A DNA stretch of 64,000 nucleotides from CAVPDG01 sp963702535 (GCA_963702535.1 CAVPDG010000007.1:186001-250000); one strand, 5' to 3'. Counted from the stretch's first letter, positions 53,829 to 64,000 are shown. Made by a program: numbers and translations. The notes: generated by a model not told the origin, from the sequence alone.

Positions 53829-55205
53829 ATGCGAGACAGAATACCGGGGGTACGCTTTCCTTGTGCGCCTGTGGCATTGATCCTGCTCCTGGCGCTGCTG
53901 TTCTCCGCCTGCGCCCGCCCAACCCCGCCGCCCACCCCTCCGCCCAATCCGCTGCCCGCACCAACCAGTTATCCCTTACCGGAGGTCTCGCCTACCCCGC
54001 CGCCGCCCCCGCCTGCCATCCTCAGCCCACCGCCGGAGATGCTCCCAGCAATGACAGAGCTTCCGGTGGCATTGCTGACTATAGACACGCGATCCGTACC
54101 CGAGCCCACGGAGGCAGCCCCCCCGGAAGCGCCCACCGCCGCACCGCTTGAGGCGCTGCCCGTCGAGGCTCCGACAGCCGCCTCACCAGCTGAGCAGCCG
54201 CCGCCCGCTGAGGTTACGAACTGGCGCGATTCCACCGCTGCGCAAGCGGCAACCTTGCAACAGAACGCCCTGATGGCGGGTATGACACTCGCCGTTCACC
54301 GCGCTGGTGAAGCGGATTACGTGCAAGGCTTCGGCTACGCCAACTGGGAGCTAAGCCTGCCCGCCACGGCGGACACGGTCTACCCGATCGGTTGGTTGAC
54401 CCAACAGTTCACCGCTGCGGCGGTGATGCAGCTCGTTGAGGCTGGGCTGCTCGACCTGAACACCCCGATTGGCTTTTACCTGATAGGATTGCCAGCCGAG
54501 CTGCAGTCTGCCACGCTGCACCAGCTGCTCAGTCACACATCCCGCATCCGAGAAAGCATGGACCTGCTGGAGCTGTACACCAGCCCAGGAAATTACACGT
54601 CCCAGGACCTGATGAGGATAATGGTTCCAAACCTGACATTGGGCTCGTCATCCGATGGCGACAACTCGGGGGAGTACATCCTGGCTGGACTGGTGCTGGA
54701 AGCCGTCACTGGCATGAGCTATTACGACTACGTGTACGGGAACGTGATCCAGCGCGCCGGCTTGCGGCACACGAACTTCTGCCAGCCCCCGCCCGGTAAC
54801 CTGGCGCAGACTTACGTTAGCCAGAACGGAATTTTTCAGCCCATCCAGATCAATACCAGCCTGCTGTTCGCCAGCGGAGGGTTGTGCAGCACAGCCGAGG
54901 ACATGCTGCAATGGAACGCGGCTCTGGCTTCCGGCAGGGTGGTATCACCCGCTAGCTACCGGAAGATGGTCACCGCCGTCCAGCCGGATGCAGGACAGGA
55001 GTTCTACCTCGGCTACGGGTTGTACTACGGTCAGACATCCGAGGGATTAACGGTCTTCTCTTACGGGGGGCAGGTTGGTTTCGGCTCGGTCTTGGTCTCA
55101 TACCCTGGCTACGGGGTCAATATTGCCATTTTGGGCAACACGGCAAGCCAGGAGGGAATTTTGTTTGGGCTGGAGGAGAGCCTGGCGCAGCAGCTATTGC
55201 CGTAA
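53829..55205 (+). CDS. Beta-lactamase-fold lipoprotein with degenerate active site
   Basis: GGAGGAG before ATG 53829. The signal ends in LLFSAC, a lipobox, followed by ~90 residues of Pro/Ala/Glu-rich linker. The rest is a class C beta-lactamase/serine-hydrolase fold (GMTLAVHRAGE, TAAAVMQLVEAGLLDLNTPI, LHQLLSHTSRIRE, EYILAGLVLEAVTGMSYYDYV, GLCSTAEDMLQWNAAL). The catalytic SxxK is replaced by W189-L-T-Q192, the Tyr-x-Asn motif by GDN, and the H-x-G motif by SYGG. It therefore seems unable to act as a serine hydrolase and may be a binding pseudoenzyme of the cell surface. Confidence 0.85.
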   Translation: MRDRIPGVRFPCAPVALILLLALLFSACARPTPPPTPPPNPLPAPTSYPLPEVSPTPPPPPPAILSPPPEMLPAMTELPVALLTIDTRSVPEPTEAAPPEAPTAAPLEALPVEAPTAASPAEQPPPAEVTNWRDSTAAQAATLQQNALMAGMTLAVHRAGEADYVQGFGYANWELSLPATADTVYPIGWLTQQFTAAAVMQLVEAGLLDLNTPIGFYLIGLPAELQSATLHQLLSHTSRIRESMDLLELYTSPGNYTSQDLMRIMVPNLTLGSSSDGDNSGEYILAGLVLEAVTGMSYYDYVYGNVIQRAGLRHTNFCQPPPGNLAQTYVSQNGIFQPIQINTSLLFASGGLCSTAEDMLQWNAALASGRVVSPASYRKMVTAVQPDAGQEFYLGYGLYYGQTSEGLTVFSYGGQVGFGSVLVSYPGYGVNIAILGNTASQEGILFGLEESLAQQLLP

Positions 55206-55301
55206 GCTGGCGAGAAAGTGCGTTAATGGCAGAGATAAACATTAAACCGCAAGGAATGCGAAGGAGAAGGTAAAGATCGCAAAGAGATTGGAGAAAAAAA
55301 G

Positions 55302-55791
55302 GTGAAGATCATTGTGATCTACGACTCGGCGTACGGCAATACGGAGCAGGTTGGCCCGGGCTATCGGCGAGGCGCTGGGCTCGCCGACGGATGTGGCTGT
55401 GTTGCGGGTGGGGGAGGTGCAGCCTGAAACGCTCACCGGGCTCGACCTGCTGGTGGCCGGCTCGCCGACGCAGCGCTTCAACGCCACGCCAGCCACCAGC
55501 AGCCTGTTGGATAGCATCTCGCCCGGCGGTCTGAAAGGCACGCGCGTGGCTGCCTTCGACACCCGGCTGACGCTGGAAGAGATGAAGTCTATGTCTTCAT
55601 TCTTGTCTTTTTCGGCAAATCTGGTTGGTGAAACGGCTTATGCGGCAAAACACATCGCCAATGTGTTGAAAAAGAAGGGCGGCAATCTGGTCGCTCCGCC
55701 GCAGGGCTTCTACGTCCAGGGGACGGAAGGTCCATTGCTGGAAGGCGAGCTGGAGCGCGCCGCGGATTGGGCGCGCAATCTTGCCCGGTAG
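55302..55791 (+). CDS. Flavodoxin-domain protein
   Basis: Starts at GTG 55302 with GGAG upstream: KIIVIYDSAYGNTEQVARAI (one shift near 55353), the FMN-phosphate loop YGNTEQ, LLVAGSPTQRF and VAAFDTRL. About 162 residues, a typical long flavodoxin. It carries FMN and transfers electrons or acts in heme/stress-related reactions. No partner is evident. Confidence 0.85.
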
Positions 55792-55920
55792 ACAAGATCC
55801 GGCTGACTCCGGCTTAAGCGGTGTGTACATGATGCGTTATTTTTTGCCGGAGCGCCGGGCAGGGCTTGGCTGCCCGGCGCTCCAAGAAAGCGGTTTAGCG
55901 CCTGGCTATCCCGCAGAGCG

Positions 55921-56190
55921 TTACTTCACAATCAACGGCAATTTGAGATACCTAAAAAACGGCTGCCAGAAGCCCAGGCTGGTTTGGTAGCTGGCGGATG
56001 CCGATGGGCCGATTACCGATTGCCCAATCGAGTAGCTCGCCTTGTAGCTGGCTGAGCTGCCCTCCCCCCCGCCTCCGCTGGTGAGCGGCGACATCCAGGT
56101 GATGGCGTAGTTTACCGAAGACATGGCCTGCGCGGCGCTGGTCAGGAGCAGGGCGAGCACGAGCGTGAGCAAGATCGCTTTACGCTTCAT
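55921..56190 (-). CDS. Small secreted protein of the SS-(N)Y-x-L type with LPL tail
   Basis: 89 residues. Signal peptide (LLTLVLALLLTSAAQA), then SSVNYAITW, SYKASYSIGQSVIGPSAS and SYQTSLGFWQPFF, a motif set common in exported Chloroflexi proteins (GQ-x-xIG, GFW). It ends RYLKLPLIVK, the shared tail. It lies 11 bases after the gene at 56202 on the same strand and is probably co-transcribed with it. Confidence 0.75.
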   Translation of the reverse strand: MKRKAILLTLVLALLLTSAAQAMSSVNYAITWMSPLTSGGGGEGSSASYKASYSIGQSVIGPSASASYQTSLGFWQPFFRYLKLPLIVK

Positions 56191-56201
56191 GGCGCACCGC
56201 C

Positions 56202-57548
56202 TTAGTTATCGTATTCCAGGGTGAGGCGCGCCCCGCCCAGGCGGATCTCCGTGCTCGATCCGCTGAAGGCGACGCCCACCAGCAGGTAGATAATGCCCGA
56301 ATCTGAGCTGAGCACGTTGTTGTCGGACAGGTCGTAGTGTTGCGTGCAGCCGGTGGGGTTATCACCGTCGTCGCAGATGTGATCTGCCGGGTCGTGGAAT
56401 ATCTCCAGGTAGCAGTCCCAGCAGGCGCCGGTCTGCCGCCGCAGGCGCATATCCGCCAGGGCGTCCATGTCGGTCTCACCCTGCCAGTAGATATCCAGGG
56501 CAGCCAGGCGCACGTTCTGCCCGTAAAGCGTGCCGGGGATGGTGACCGGCAGCACCACGTACTTGATGTTAGCCGTGGCGCCCTGTTCTAGCGTCGCGCC
56601 GCCGTTGGACATCAGGTTGATGATGGTGGTGTCATTCTGGTTGTAGCGCACCACGTCGTTGCCGCTGATCCACAGGTAGGTTGGCGCGGTGCTCGTGATC
56701 GTGCCGTTGGCAGCGATGGCTGCCCCACTCACGCTCTCGCCGTACACGCCCGGCCCGGTGATGCTGAAACCCTCCACGCCGGGGGCAGGGCCACTGGCGC
56801 CGTGGATGCCGGCGTCGTTGGTGCTCACGCCCCACACCGCCGGGCTATTGGTGTTGGTCGCCAGCACGCTGACGGCGTTCGTACCTTCCGCCTTGATGGC
56901 GTTGCCGTTCGTGCTTTGCGCCCACAGCCCCACGCCGCCGCCGTTGTTGTAGAAATAGCCGCCGAAGCCGCTGGGCGAGCGGCTGGCGCCGACGATGCCG
57001 TAGTTCACCCCGCTCTGCGCCATGCCATAGGCGCGCAAGCCACGCCCGGTCGGAGACCAGTTCTCGATGTGCAGCAATGCGTCGTTGCCGATCGTGTCGC
57101 TGATCACCGCGCCGGGGCGCAGCCCGTAGGCGTAGGGCACGTTATCGATGTACTGGCGCGGGGTCATCTCGAGGTCGCTGCCCACCTGCACGCCCAGGTA
57201 GAGCTGCCTGCCGTCGAAAGCAGCGCAGCCCGTCATGAGCATGTAGTCGGTGAACAGCCCGTCATCCACATGCACCGTGTTGTTCAAGTCCTGGCACAGG
57301 GCTGTGCCTCCGGTGTTGACGCTGTAAATCCGGTAGCTAAGCGTGTAATCGCCGTCCAGCGGGTTGCCGCTGGAGTCCGTCAGCCGCCCTTGTATGGGGA
57401 TATAGTTGCTGTGGGCGCTCACCTCTTCCGGCGCGTTGGGGATGCGCTCGCCGGTCCCTTCTTGCGCTACCCCTTTGGAGATAGTGACTGCCCATAAACC
57501 GAGCAGTGCCAGGACCCCGATCAATACGAAAATACTGCGTCTTAGCAT
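56202..57548 (-). CDS. Exported surface protein with tail-fibre-like repeats
   Basis: About 448 residues. GGAGG before ATG 57548. Signal anchor (IFVLIGVLALLGLWAVTIS), an N-domain YIPIQGRLTDSSGNPLDGDY, DGLFTDYM and LGVQVGSDLEMTPRQYIDNV, found on many secreted Chloroflexi and planctomycete proteins, then Gly-rich repeats like those of phage tail fibres (GVNYGIVGASRSPSGFGGYF, GVWGVSTNDAGIHG-like), and a C-terminal beta domain with CWDCYLEI and CDDGDNPTGC. Likely a trimeric or fibrous cell-surface protein. No LPL tail. Confidence 0.7.
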   Translation of the reverse strand: MLRRSIFVLIGVLALLGLWAVTISKGVAQEGTGERIPNAPEEVSAHSNYIPIQGRLTDSSGNPLDGDYTLSYRIYSVNTGGTALCQDLNNTVHVDDGLFTDYMLMTGCAAFDGRQLYLGVQVGSDLEMTPRQYIDNVPYAYGLRPGAVISDTIGNDALLHIENWSPTGRGLRAYGMAQSGVNYGIVGASRSPSGFGGYFYNNGGGVGLWAQSTNGNAIKAEGTNAVSVLATNTNSPAVWGVSTNDAGIHGASGPAPGVEGFSITGPGVYGESVSGAAIAANGTITSTAPTYLWISGNDVVRYNQNDTTIINLMSNGGATLEQGATANIKYVVLPVTIPGTLYGQNVRLAALDIYWQGETDMDALADMRLRRQTGACWDCYLEIFHDPADHICDDGDNPTGCTQHYDLSDNNVLSSDSGIIYLLVGVAFSGSSTEIRLGGARLTLEYDN

Positions 57549-57578
57549 GTTAGCCTCCATTGCTTGGACATAAAATAG

Positions 57579-57614
57579 AAGGGCGAAGCATTTGCGTCCC
57601 AATGCTTCGCCCTT
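57579..57614. repeat. REP-like palindrome (GCGAAGCATT type)
   Basis: AAGGGCGAAGCATT and AATGCTTCGCCCTT arms around a short loop between two minus-strand genes. Same core as 12391-12427. It may also act as an attenuator for the upstream small gene. Confidence 0.65.
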
Positions 57615-57624
57615 ACAGCGAACC

Positions 57625-57789
57625 TCACACCATATAGCGCCCCGGCATCTCCGGCGCCTGTCGCGCCAGGGATTTGAGCTGCTCCTTGCGCCACTCGGGC
57701 TGCAGCAGGTACCATACAACCGTCCCCAGGGCGAGCAGCCCCAGGATGCCTCCCAGCGCCAACATGAAATTAGATCGTCTGCAACACAT
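57625..57789 (-). CDS. 54-residue single-pass membrane protein
   Basis: GGAGG six bases before ATG 57789. MCCRRSNFMLALGG, one membrane helix (ILGLLALGTVVWYLL) and a charged tail EWRKEQLKSLARQAPEMPGR. Intact and with a good ribosome site. Two Cys next to the start could be coincidence. First gene before the fibre-like protein gene at 57548. Confidence 0.6.
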   Translation of the reverse strand: MCCRRSNFMLALGGILGLLALGTVVWYLLQPEWRKEQLKSLARQAPEMPGRYMV

Positions 57790-57836
57790 TCACTCCTCCC
57801 TGATTTTCCTTTGGGTGACTGTCACCTCCAGTAAAT

Positions 57837-57922
57837 TTATGCTTCGTAGCGCTCGATCAGGCGCGCGGCGGTCAAACCGGAGGCGATGGTGGTCGGCACG
57901 CCGCCGCCGAGGTGGTGAAAAA
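57837..57922 (-). pseudogene. Orphan C-terminus of an FAD-dependent oxidoreductase
   Basis: Minus-strand codons read GGGVPTTIASGLTAARLIERY and end EA at a TAA (57837-57839). The GGGVPT...SG..AA motif closes the FAD-binding fold of CrtI/phytoene-desaturase-like and related oxidoreductases. The rest of the gene is missing (the upstream side changes to unrelated AT-rich sequence). Confidence 0.55.
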
Positions 57923-58063
57923 GCTCACTTTCGTTATAGCATCAACTTTGGAGGATGTCAAATGAAACGTGTGAAATAAGGGACAATTTGCATCCTGAAA
58001 AAATCCATGCTAAACTGAGATAGAAATTCCTCGTTCTGCATAGGTAGTGATGGAGGGGTAGCT

Positions 58064-61000
58064 ATGTTGAAAACCAATTTCACGGTCTCTCTTTTTGCAC
58101 TGCTCGCCATCCTAGCGGGGTTGATCCCAACCATGATTTAAATTTTCCATACCGATGCCTTCCCGTGGCTGCGGAAAGAAATCCCAAATCGTGATTACGA
58201 AGCCTGGGTGAAGGCTCTGCCAAAACCGATCGCGGTTGATTCGCTGATGCCTCCTCCGGCAAATGCATTGTCGGAGAATGCTCCCTCAGCTCCCGGTGAA
58301 GACTATCCGACGCCTGCCGAATACACACAGTTGGTATTCACCTCATACACGGCTGATAATTGGGAAATCTATGGGGTGGTAAACCCCTGGTATGATAAAA
58401 GTGTCCGATATGCTAATCGGGTCACAAATGATAGCGGCACAGATATCCTGCCTCGCTTGCGCCCGGGAACAACACAGATAGCCTTCGCATCCGACCGCAG
58501 CGGTGAGTTCGATATATACATGATCAATTGGAATGGGAGCAATCTGGTTCGTCTCACTGATCACCCGGCATACGACTCCCAACCAGCCTGGTCTCCGGAC
58601 GGGTCCCGGATTACATTTGTCTCTGAGCGGGATGGCAATCTGGAGATCTATGTCATGCAGGCTGATGGCTCGGGTCTCACCCGGCTGACCAATGACATCA
58701 GCGACGATTTCAACCCTTACTGGTCACCGGATGGCAGCTACATCATTTGGGTGCGTGCGCTTGACCAGCAGAACGGCGTGCTCTACGCCATGAACGTAGA
58801 TGGGAGCAACCCGCATACGATGTCGACTCCGCTGCGCTATCTCCAGCACCCCTCCATATCTAAAAATGGAGCACGGATTGCTTTCGATTATGATGCAAAT
58901 CAGGATGGCTGGAACGATATCGGTGTGATGAATATAGATGGAAGCAATTTGAGGAACGCAGCTCTTGGCAGCAACCTTATCGATTACTGGGCAGGCTCCT
59001 GGACCTGGATAGAGAGGCGAGAACTTCTTTATTCCAAGGTTACGTATGTGCTGGACCAGGGACACTACTATATTCAGAATTCTTGTATAGGATCATTGAA
59101 CTTACTGGAATCGATTGTAGATACTTGTTATCACCAATCCGTTGATGATCTCTATCCTGATGCCGAAAAAATCGATGTTTCTCCCCCTGAGACGCACATC
59201 GAGCCGCTGGTTGCCTATCAGCGGGCTGGAGTTTTCCCGGTAACCGTAGCTGGCGCAACAACAGGGCTGGCGCCATTGTATGCAATGTATGCAGAAGCGC
59301 GCCAGGGAGCCACCGGCGCCTGGACACAATTTGGAACGACTACCTTCGAGACACGTCATACATTCAACTACGCGGGTAGCGCCGGGAATACCTATTATTT
59401 CCGCAGCCGGGGTTGGGACTGGGCTGATAACTGGGAGCCCTGGCCGACGGGGGACGGGGATACCCTAACCAATATTTACACTTTCCAGCTCGATGGGCAG
59501 GTCACAGATAACCGCGATCACGGCATCTCCAATGCTGTTGTCACGACGTCTCCCACCTTTTCCGACCAGGCGGATGCTGCGCTGGACGGTCGTTTTCACA
59601 GATATGTGCCCGTATCCCCGGTCACGCTGAATGCCAGCCAGCCCGGCTATGGCGCGTTGCTGCCCGCAACTATTGCTAGCTCATCGGATATTCAGGAGCA
59701 CTTTGTCCTGCCGCCATTGGACAATGCGATAGTGAATGGGAATTTCGAAACGGATCTGGCTTCCTGGACTCGATCTGGAATATCTAGCTTCCAGCCGACA
59801 AGCAATCGAAAAGCATACCGGTCTTGCCTCTGCCATTTTGGGTCAGTTGGATATTACTGCAAACTTGCAAAATATGTCGAATAACCCTGGTTATTCTGTT
59901 CTTCCTTGTTCGGTGGTTGATAGTATGGGTCAGCTTCATGCAGTGTGGTTCGATTTTGCTGGTAATCAAAACCAGTCTGCCTCCCTTTTTTATAGTTATC
60001 GGTCAACCTTGGGAGAATGGTCAACTCCTGTCGTGGTCAATCCTCAACAGCACGACGGATCCTGGCAATGTAGCATTGCCCTGGGAACGGATGATAAAAT
60101 TCATGTAGTTTGGATATATGATTTCAGGGTTTATTATGCATCTCGAAATTCAATTGGCGTCTGGTCGGCAATAACAGATATTTCAGGACCTATTTCCGTT
60201 GGCTCTCCAGAGCGATATTACCAGCCTGAAGTTGTTGTGGATTCGCTTAATAGAGCTCATGTGATATGGTCTGATCTGGGTGGTATCTGGTATGTAACAA
60301 AAGCCATCGCTAGTAGCTGGTCAGCCCCCGCGCTCATCGCAGATGCATTTTCTCCTCATGCAATAACAGTTTCACCGGACGATATCTTACACGTCGTCTT
60401 TACTGGGGACGGTATTCACTACCTTTCCAAGCCCGTAAACGGTAATTGGGGTCAGGCTGTAGTCATCTTTAACGATATTTCGTATGACATTCGCATCCAA
60501 TCCGATTCTTCAGGATGTCTCCATCTCCTTTGGCAAGCAGACTCGGTTGGCGTCAAGTATTCGACCTCATCCCCCTCTGATCCGTGGTCCGTACCACTGG
60601 TTTTATCCACAGAATATAATGGTTTTGACCTGGCAATAGGCAACGAAGACGTGCACATATTATTAAGAAATAGCCATGGATTAACGTACCAGCGAACATT
60701 TGATCAAACAACCTGGTCACCGGTTATCCCAATTTATCCAGTTTATTCCGGGTATGGATTTAGCATATCTGTTCAAGGGGAGCATGTTTATACTCTCTGG
60801 GCAATCGGCGATTACCCTGAAGCAGATGTTTATTTCAATCACTGGGAATATCCTCTCCCAGCCCACAGTGCGATCTCCCAGGTTGTCACCATTTCCTCCC
60901 AGATGAATGCGCCAACGCTATCTTACATGTACAAAATCTCCGGAATAAGCGGTGCTGGAACTTTTAATGTACTGGTCAACAATTTACCAGTCGTCACGCA

Positions 61001-61443
61001 AACGCAAGCGACCTCCGGATGGAGCCATGCCTGGCTGGATTTGTCTGCTTGGTCTGGCCAGGCAGTCACGGTAACTTATGAAGTTGAGAATGATTTTTCA
61101 CAAGGTGCTTTCGAGCCTCTTCCTTGATGAAGTCAGCCTCGGTTCGTGGGAGACGCCGCTTCCCACCTCTGTTATCCCGCCTCAGGTTGAAGATTGGATC
61201 TCCAGCACCGTCACCATCAGTGGGACGAATTTCATCGCCATTCCCACCCTGCTCATTTGCGATCAGGAGGTGACTGACGTTACCTGGCTGAACAGCCACT
61301 CGCTGAGTGTTACGCTCCCCGCAACGTTGCCGGTCGGGATGTGCCCCGTATGGGTCGTTAACCCGCGTGGGCAAGCCGGTTTGTGCCCGCAGAAGTTGCA
61401 TGTGGGAAAATCCACGTTCTTACCTTTGATCAACCGTCCGTAG
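58064..61443 (+). CDS. Very long secreted TolB/propeller protein with LPL tail, frame-broken
   Basis: GGAGG before ATG 58064. About 1,120 residues when joined: signal MLKTNFTVSLFALLAILAGL, an in-frame TAA at 58139-58141, then a TolB-like propeller with PD40 repeats (QIAFASDRSGEFDIYMIN, SQPAWSPDGSRITFVSERDG, NPYWSPDGSYI), a CBM-like region (VNGNFETDLASW), a second propeller with VWxxDG-type repeats (DSLNRAHVIWSDLGG, SPDDILHVVFTGDG), and an IPT-like ending (STVTISGTNFIAIPT). Frames shift near 59800 and 61110. It ends KSTFLPLINRP. AT-richer than its neighbours from 59.8 kb. Confidence 0.72.
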
Positions 61444-61504
61444 TGTTATTACCAGTCATTATTGACTGTTCCGGGTCTAAATCGCTGTGTGAGATGAGGC
61501 GAAA

Positions 61505-63045
61505 ATGGCACAAAAATTAACCTTCCAAAGCTCAAACAAGGCTCATCATTCGGTGGCAGTTTTATTCGTGTTCCTTGCAGGCGCAGCGCCGCGACGGACA
61601 TCTGGGGCATCGGTGTCATCTCCCGCTGCCCGCGCCGCGTCATCCGCGCCACAGGCTCTACCTCCTTCTGTATACGCCTGGCACACATTCTACGGAGCGA
61701 GCGAGTTTGATACGGGCGATGATGTCGCCGTGGATAGAGATGGAAACATCTACCTCATCAGCAGCAGCGAGCCAGGCTGGCTGGGAGATGCTGGTCAGCC
61801 TCCCCTGAATTCCTATAACGGGTCTTTCGATATCGTAGTCGTAAAATTGAATAGCAACGGCGTCTACCAGTGGCACACTTTCCTTGGCTCCGGTGGGGCG
61901 GATATAGGAAATGGGATTGAGGAGACGGTGCTGGAAATATATACATCGTAGGTAGCAGCATTTCAAGCTGGCTTGGGAATGGGCTCATCCAGCCTCTGCA
62001 CGCGCATAGTGGTTCCTATAATCTCGTGGTTGTGAAGCTGAGCCAAGACGGGGCGTACCTGTGGCACACGTTTTATGGATTTAACGGGTCCACTGCGGCA
62101 TACACCTATGGAGAAGATATCGACTTGGATCCTGCTGGCAATCCCGTAGTGGTCAGCTACACCAACGCCGCCTGGCAGGGCGATCAAGGCGCAGCTCCCC
62201 TGCATCCCTACAGCGATGGCGGGGAAATCGCCGTGCTTAAATTATTTAGGAATGGGGCATACCTTTGGCATACGTTTTATGGGTCTGCGTCCGAGGATTT
62301 CAGTTGGTTTCTAAATGTCGATGCCGCCGGTAACGTATGGGTGCCTGGGACAAGCGAGGCAGCCTGGCTGGGCGGTAGCAATACTCCGCCGTTGCACGCC
62401 TACTCGAGTGGTAGGGATATGGTGATCTTAAAATTGGATTTTGGTGGGGGCTATCTCTGGCACACTTTTTACGGCTCGAACGGTGATGATGAGTCGAATG
62501 GCATCAGCAGCGATGGGCAGGGCGGCGCGATCCTGGCCGGGTGTAGCCCGGCTGGCTGGCAAGGACCCGGCTCCGTAAATCCCCGGCATGCCTTTAGCGG
62601 AGGCGGCGACCTCGCCGTTCTGAAGCTGAACGGGGATGGCGATTACCTGTGGCATACATTCTACGGGTCAGGCGGCGATGATGGCGGCATAAATACCAGG
62701 GTAAATGAGCGAGGAGACATCTACGTGATCGGGAATAGTGAAGCGACCTGGCGGGGTGATGGCAACGTACTTCCATTGCATCCGGCGAATGCTCGCTATC
62801 TCGTTCTGCTTAAATTGACGGCTTCGGTGGAATTACATCTGGCACACATTCTATGGCTCGGGTAATACAGATGGGGACGTAGCATCTCCCTGGATAGCGT
62901 TGGGAATATCCTGATTGCGGCTGTGGCGATGCATCCTGGCTGGGAGATGGACGTGCCTCCATCCACTTCACCCCAAGTGATGAAGAGGTCTTATCGTACT
63001 AAAATTTGCCGGCGGTCAGTGCTACCTGCCTATCCTTCAGCGTTA
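61505..63045 (+). CDS. Secreted SBBP repeat protein with LPL tail
   Basis: About 515 residues, MAQKLTFQSSNKAHHS then a hydrophobic stretch (VAVLFVFLAGAA). Seven WHTF(Y/L)G repeats as in the 267 gene. The frame shifts near 61925, and again near 62825 and 62880, giving a C-terminal VLKFAGGQCYLPILQR and a stop at 63043-63045, another copy of the shared tail. Close relative of the 267 and 63092 genes. Confidence 0.75.
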
Positions 63046-63091
63046 ACCATCTTAAATTAATTCCTCAAATAGACACCCAAGGAGATGTCCC

Positions 63092-64000
63092 ATGCAGCGC
63101 TCAAACCTCATCCCCCTTCTCGGCTTGCTCCTCATCCTGTTGGCTTTGGCTGGCCTTTTCCTCCTTCTGTCCCCATTATCTCTACCTGCCCAAGCTGCGC
63201 CAGCCGCGCCCCAGGCTCTGCCGCCGCAGGCTTACGCCTGGCACACCTTCCTGGGTTCCGATTCGGAGGATGATGGCAACGGCATCGCCGTGGATGCCCT
63301 GGGCAATATTTACCTGGTTGGCCAGGACTATCGAACCTGGAATGGACCCGGAAACACGCCTCCCTTGCATCCTTTCACCGGCGTAAACGGAGAGATCGTC
63401 GTGGTCAAGCTGGACGCCAACGGCAATTACCTGTGGCATACCTTTTACGGCGGCAGCGGGCTGGAGGAGGGCACGGCGATTGCACTGGATGCCGATGGCG
63501 ATATCTTCGTATGCGCCGTCAGCGAGGCAAATTGGTTGGGGGATGGCGGCGCAGCCCCGCTGCACGCCTACACCGGCGGCAAAGACATCGCGGTGCTGAA
63601 GCTGACCAGCGCCGGGCAGTACTTGTGGCACACTTTTTACGGGTCTGGTGTTCGCGATGGCGCCATCGATATCGCCCTGGATTCCCAGGGGAACGCCGCC
63701 ATCGCCGGCAGCAGCAATGCGACCTGGCTCGGGGACGCCTCGGCTGCGCCGGTCCATGCTCACAGCGGTGCAAATGACATTGCCCTGCTCAAGCTCTCGG
63801 GCGACGGCGCCTACTTATGGCACACCTTCTATGGCGCGCTTGAGGCCAGTCCATCTTTGTGGAACGGGGACAGCGCCCGCTCCCTGGCGATCGACAACCA
63901 GGATAACCTGTTCGTCACCGGCTACAGCGAAGGAAGCTGGCTGGGGGATGGGGGCGCCGCCCCGCTGCATACCTATAACGATGAGCGTGATTTTATTGTG
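63092..64000 (+). CDS. Secreted SBBP repeat protein, cut by the window edge
   Basis: AAGGAGA before ATG 63092. Signal MQRSNLIPLLGLLLILLALA, then four WHTF(L/Y)G repeats with (I/V)ALD(A/S)xG(N/D) strands. The frame is open, without indels, to the last base of the window, so the C-terminus lies outside. Third member of the SBBP family here, directly following the second. Confidence 0.88.
   Translation, partial: MQRSNLIPLLGLLLILLALAGLFLLLSPLSLPAQAAPAAPQALPPQAYAWHTFLGSDSEDDGNGIAVDALGNIYLVGQDYRTWNGPGNTPPLHPFTGVNGEIVVVKLDANGNYLWHTFYGGSGLEEGTAIALDADGDIFVCAVSEANWLGDGGAAPLHAYTGGKDIAVLKLTSAGQYLWHTFYGSGVRDGAIDIALDSQGNAAIAGSSNATWLGDASAAPVHAHSGANDIALLKLSGDGAYLWHTFYGALEASPSLWNGDSARSLAIDNQDNLFVTGYSEGSWLGDGGAAPLHTYNDERDFIV

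Overview
The window looks like a chromosomal contig from an uncultured Anaerolineae-type member of the Chloroflexota. This is inferred from gene content, not from a marker gene: many secreted proteins end in a short tail of the YLPLxxK type, SBBP ('WHTFYG') repeat proteins lie at both ends, and there is a choice-of-anchor-Q type parallel beta-helix protein, DUF2202/DUF4405 proteins and abundant small intergenic palindromes. No rRNA, tRNA or CRISPR array was seen. The sequence carries many single-base indels. Genes are near-intact at 0.2-5 kb, 35-57 kb and 63-64 kb, but heavily frameshifted at 5.6-7 kb, 15-22 kb and 25-34 kb. A 43-G homopolymer at 33886-33928 suggests unpolished assembly, so most frameshifts are reported as probable sequence errors rather than pseudogenes.

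Layout. 0-7 kb: secreted SBBP protein, a membrane GGDEF-EAL c-di-GMP protein, an SNase-like lipoprotein and a frameshifted beta-helix surface protein, closed by a strong hairpin terminator. 7-14.8 kb: ATP-type PEP carboxykinase, a polytopic membrane protein, a large unknown protein, small gene remnants, a RAYT transposase with palindromes beside it, and a receiver-like protein lacking phosphorylation residues. 14.9-21.2 kb: a MacAB-like efflux operon (two HlyD-type adaptors, ATPase, FtsX-type permease, lipoprotein). 21.4-24.6 kb: two VOC-fold proteins and an ISKra4-like insertion sequence with 21-bp inverted ends and an 8-bp target duplication, sitting inside a membrane-protein gene. 24.8-32.8 kb: a secreted propeller-like protein, a membrane sulfatase with a polytopic partner, and a PhoB/BaeR-type two-component system. 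32.9-37.3 kb: a DUF2680-like repeat protein, then a PqqD / HprK-like kinase / Tat-exported protein / nucleotidyltransferase locus flanked by direct repeats of the end of the DUF2680-like gene. 37.5-45.8 kb: small unknown genes, an AIM24 protein and a run of UMF1-type MFS, CPA1 antiporter, CASTOR/POLLUX-type channel and UbiB kinase. 45.8-47.3 kb: six tiny genes forming a tandemly duplicated three-gene cassette (LysM, B, C) with a shared leader-like N-terminus. 47.4-57.9 kb: DinB-like protein, zinc-ribbon proteins, DUF2202 plus DUF4405 pair, thioredoxin-DUF2892 fusion, methyltransferase, tandem secreted paralogues, a beta-lactamase-fold protein lacking its catalytic residues, flavodoxin and cell-surface proteins. 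58-64 kb: a very long secreted TolB/propeller protein and two further SBBP proteins, the last cut by the window edge.

How the parts may work together. Much of the window encodes exported or envelope proteins. The best candidates for an undescribed system are the duplicated LysM/B/C cassette, whose B copies differ only at synonymous sites over 40 codons, and the direct-repeat-bracketed PqqD/HprK/Tat/NTase locus, which resembles peptide-modification loci. The recurring C-terminal tail on at least seven secreted proteins could be a sorting or anchoring signal used by several of these genes.
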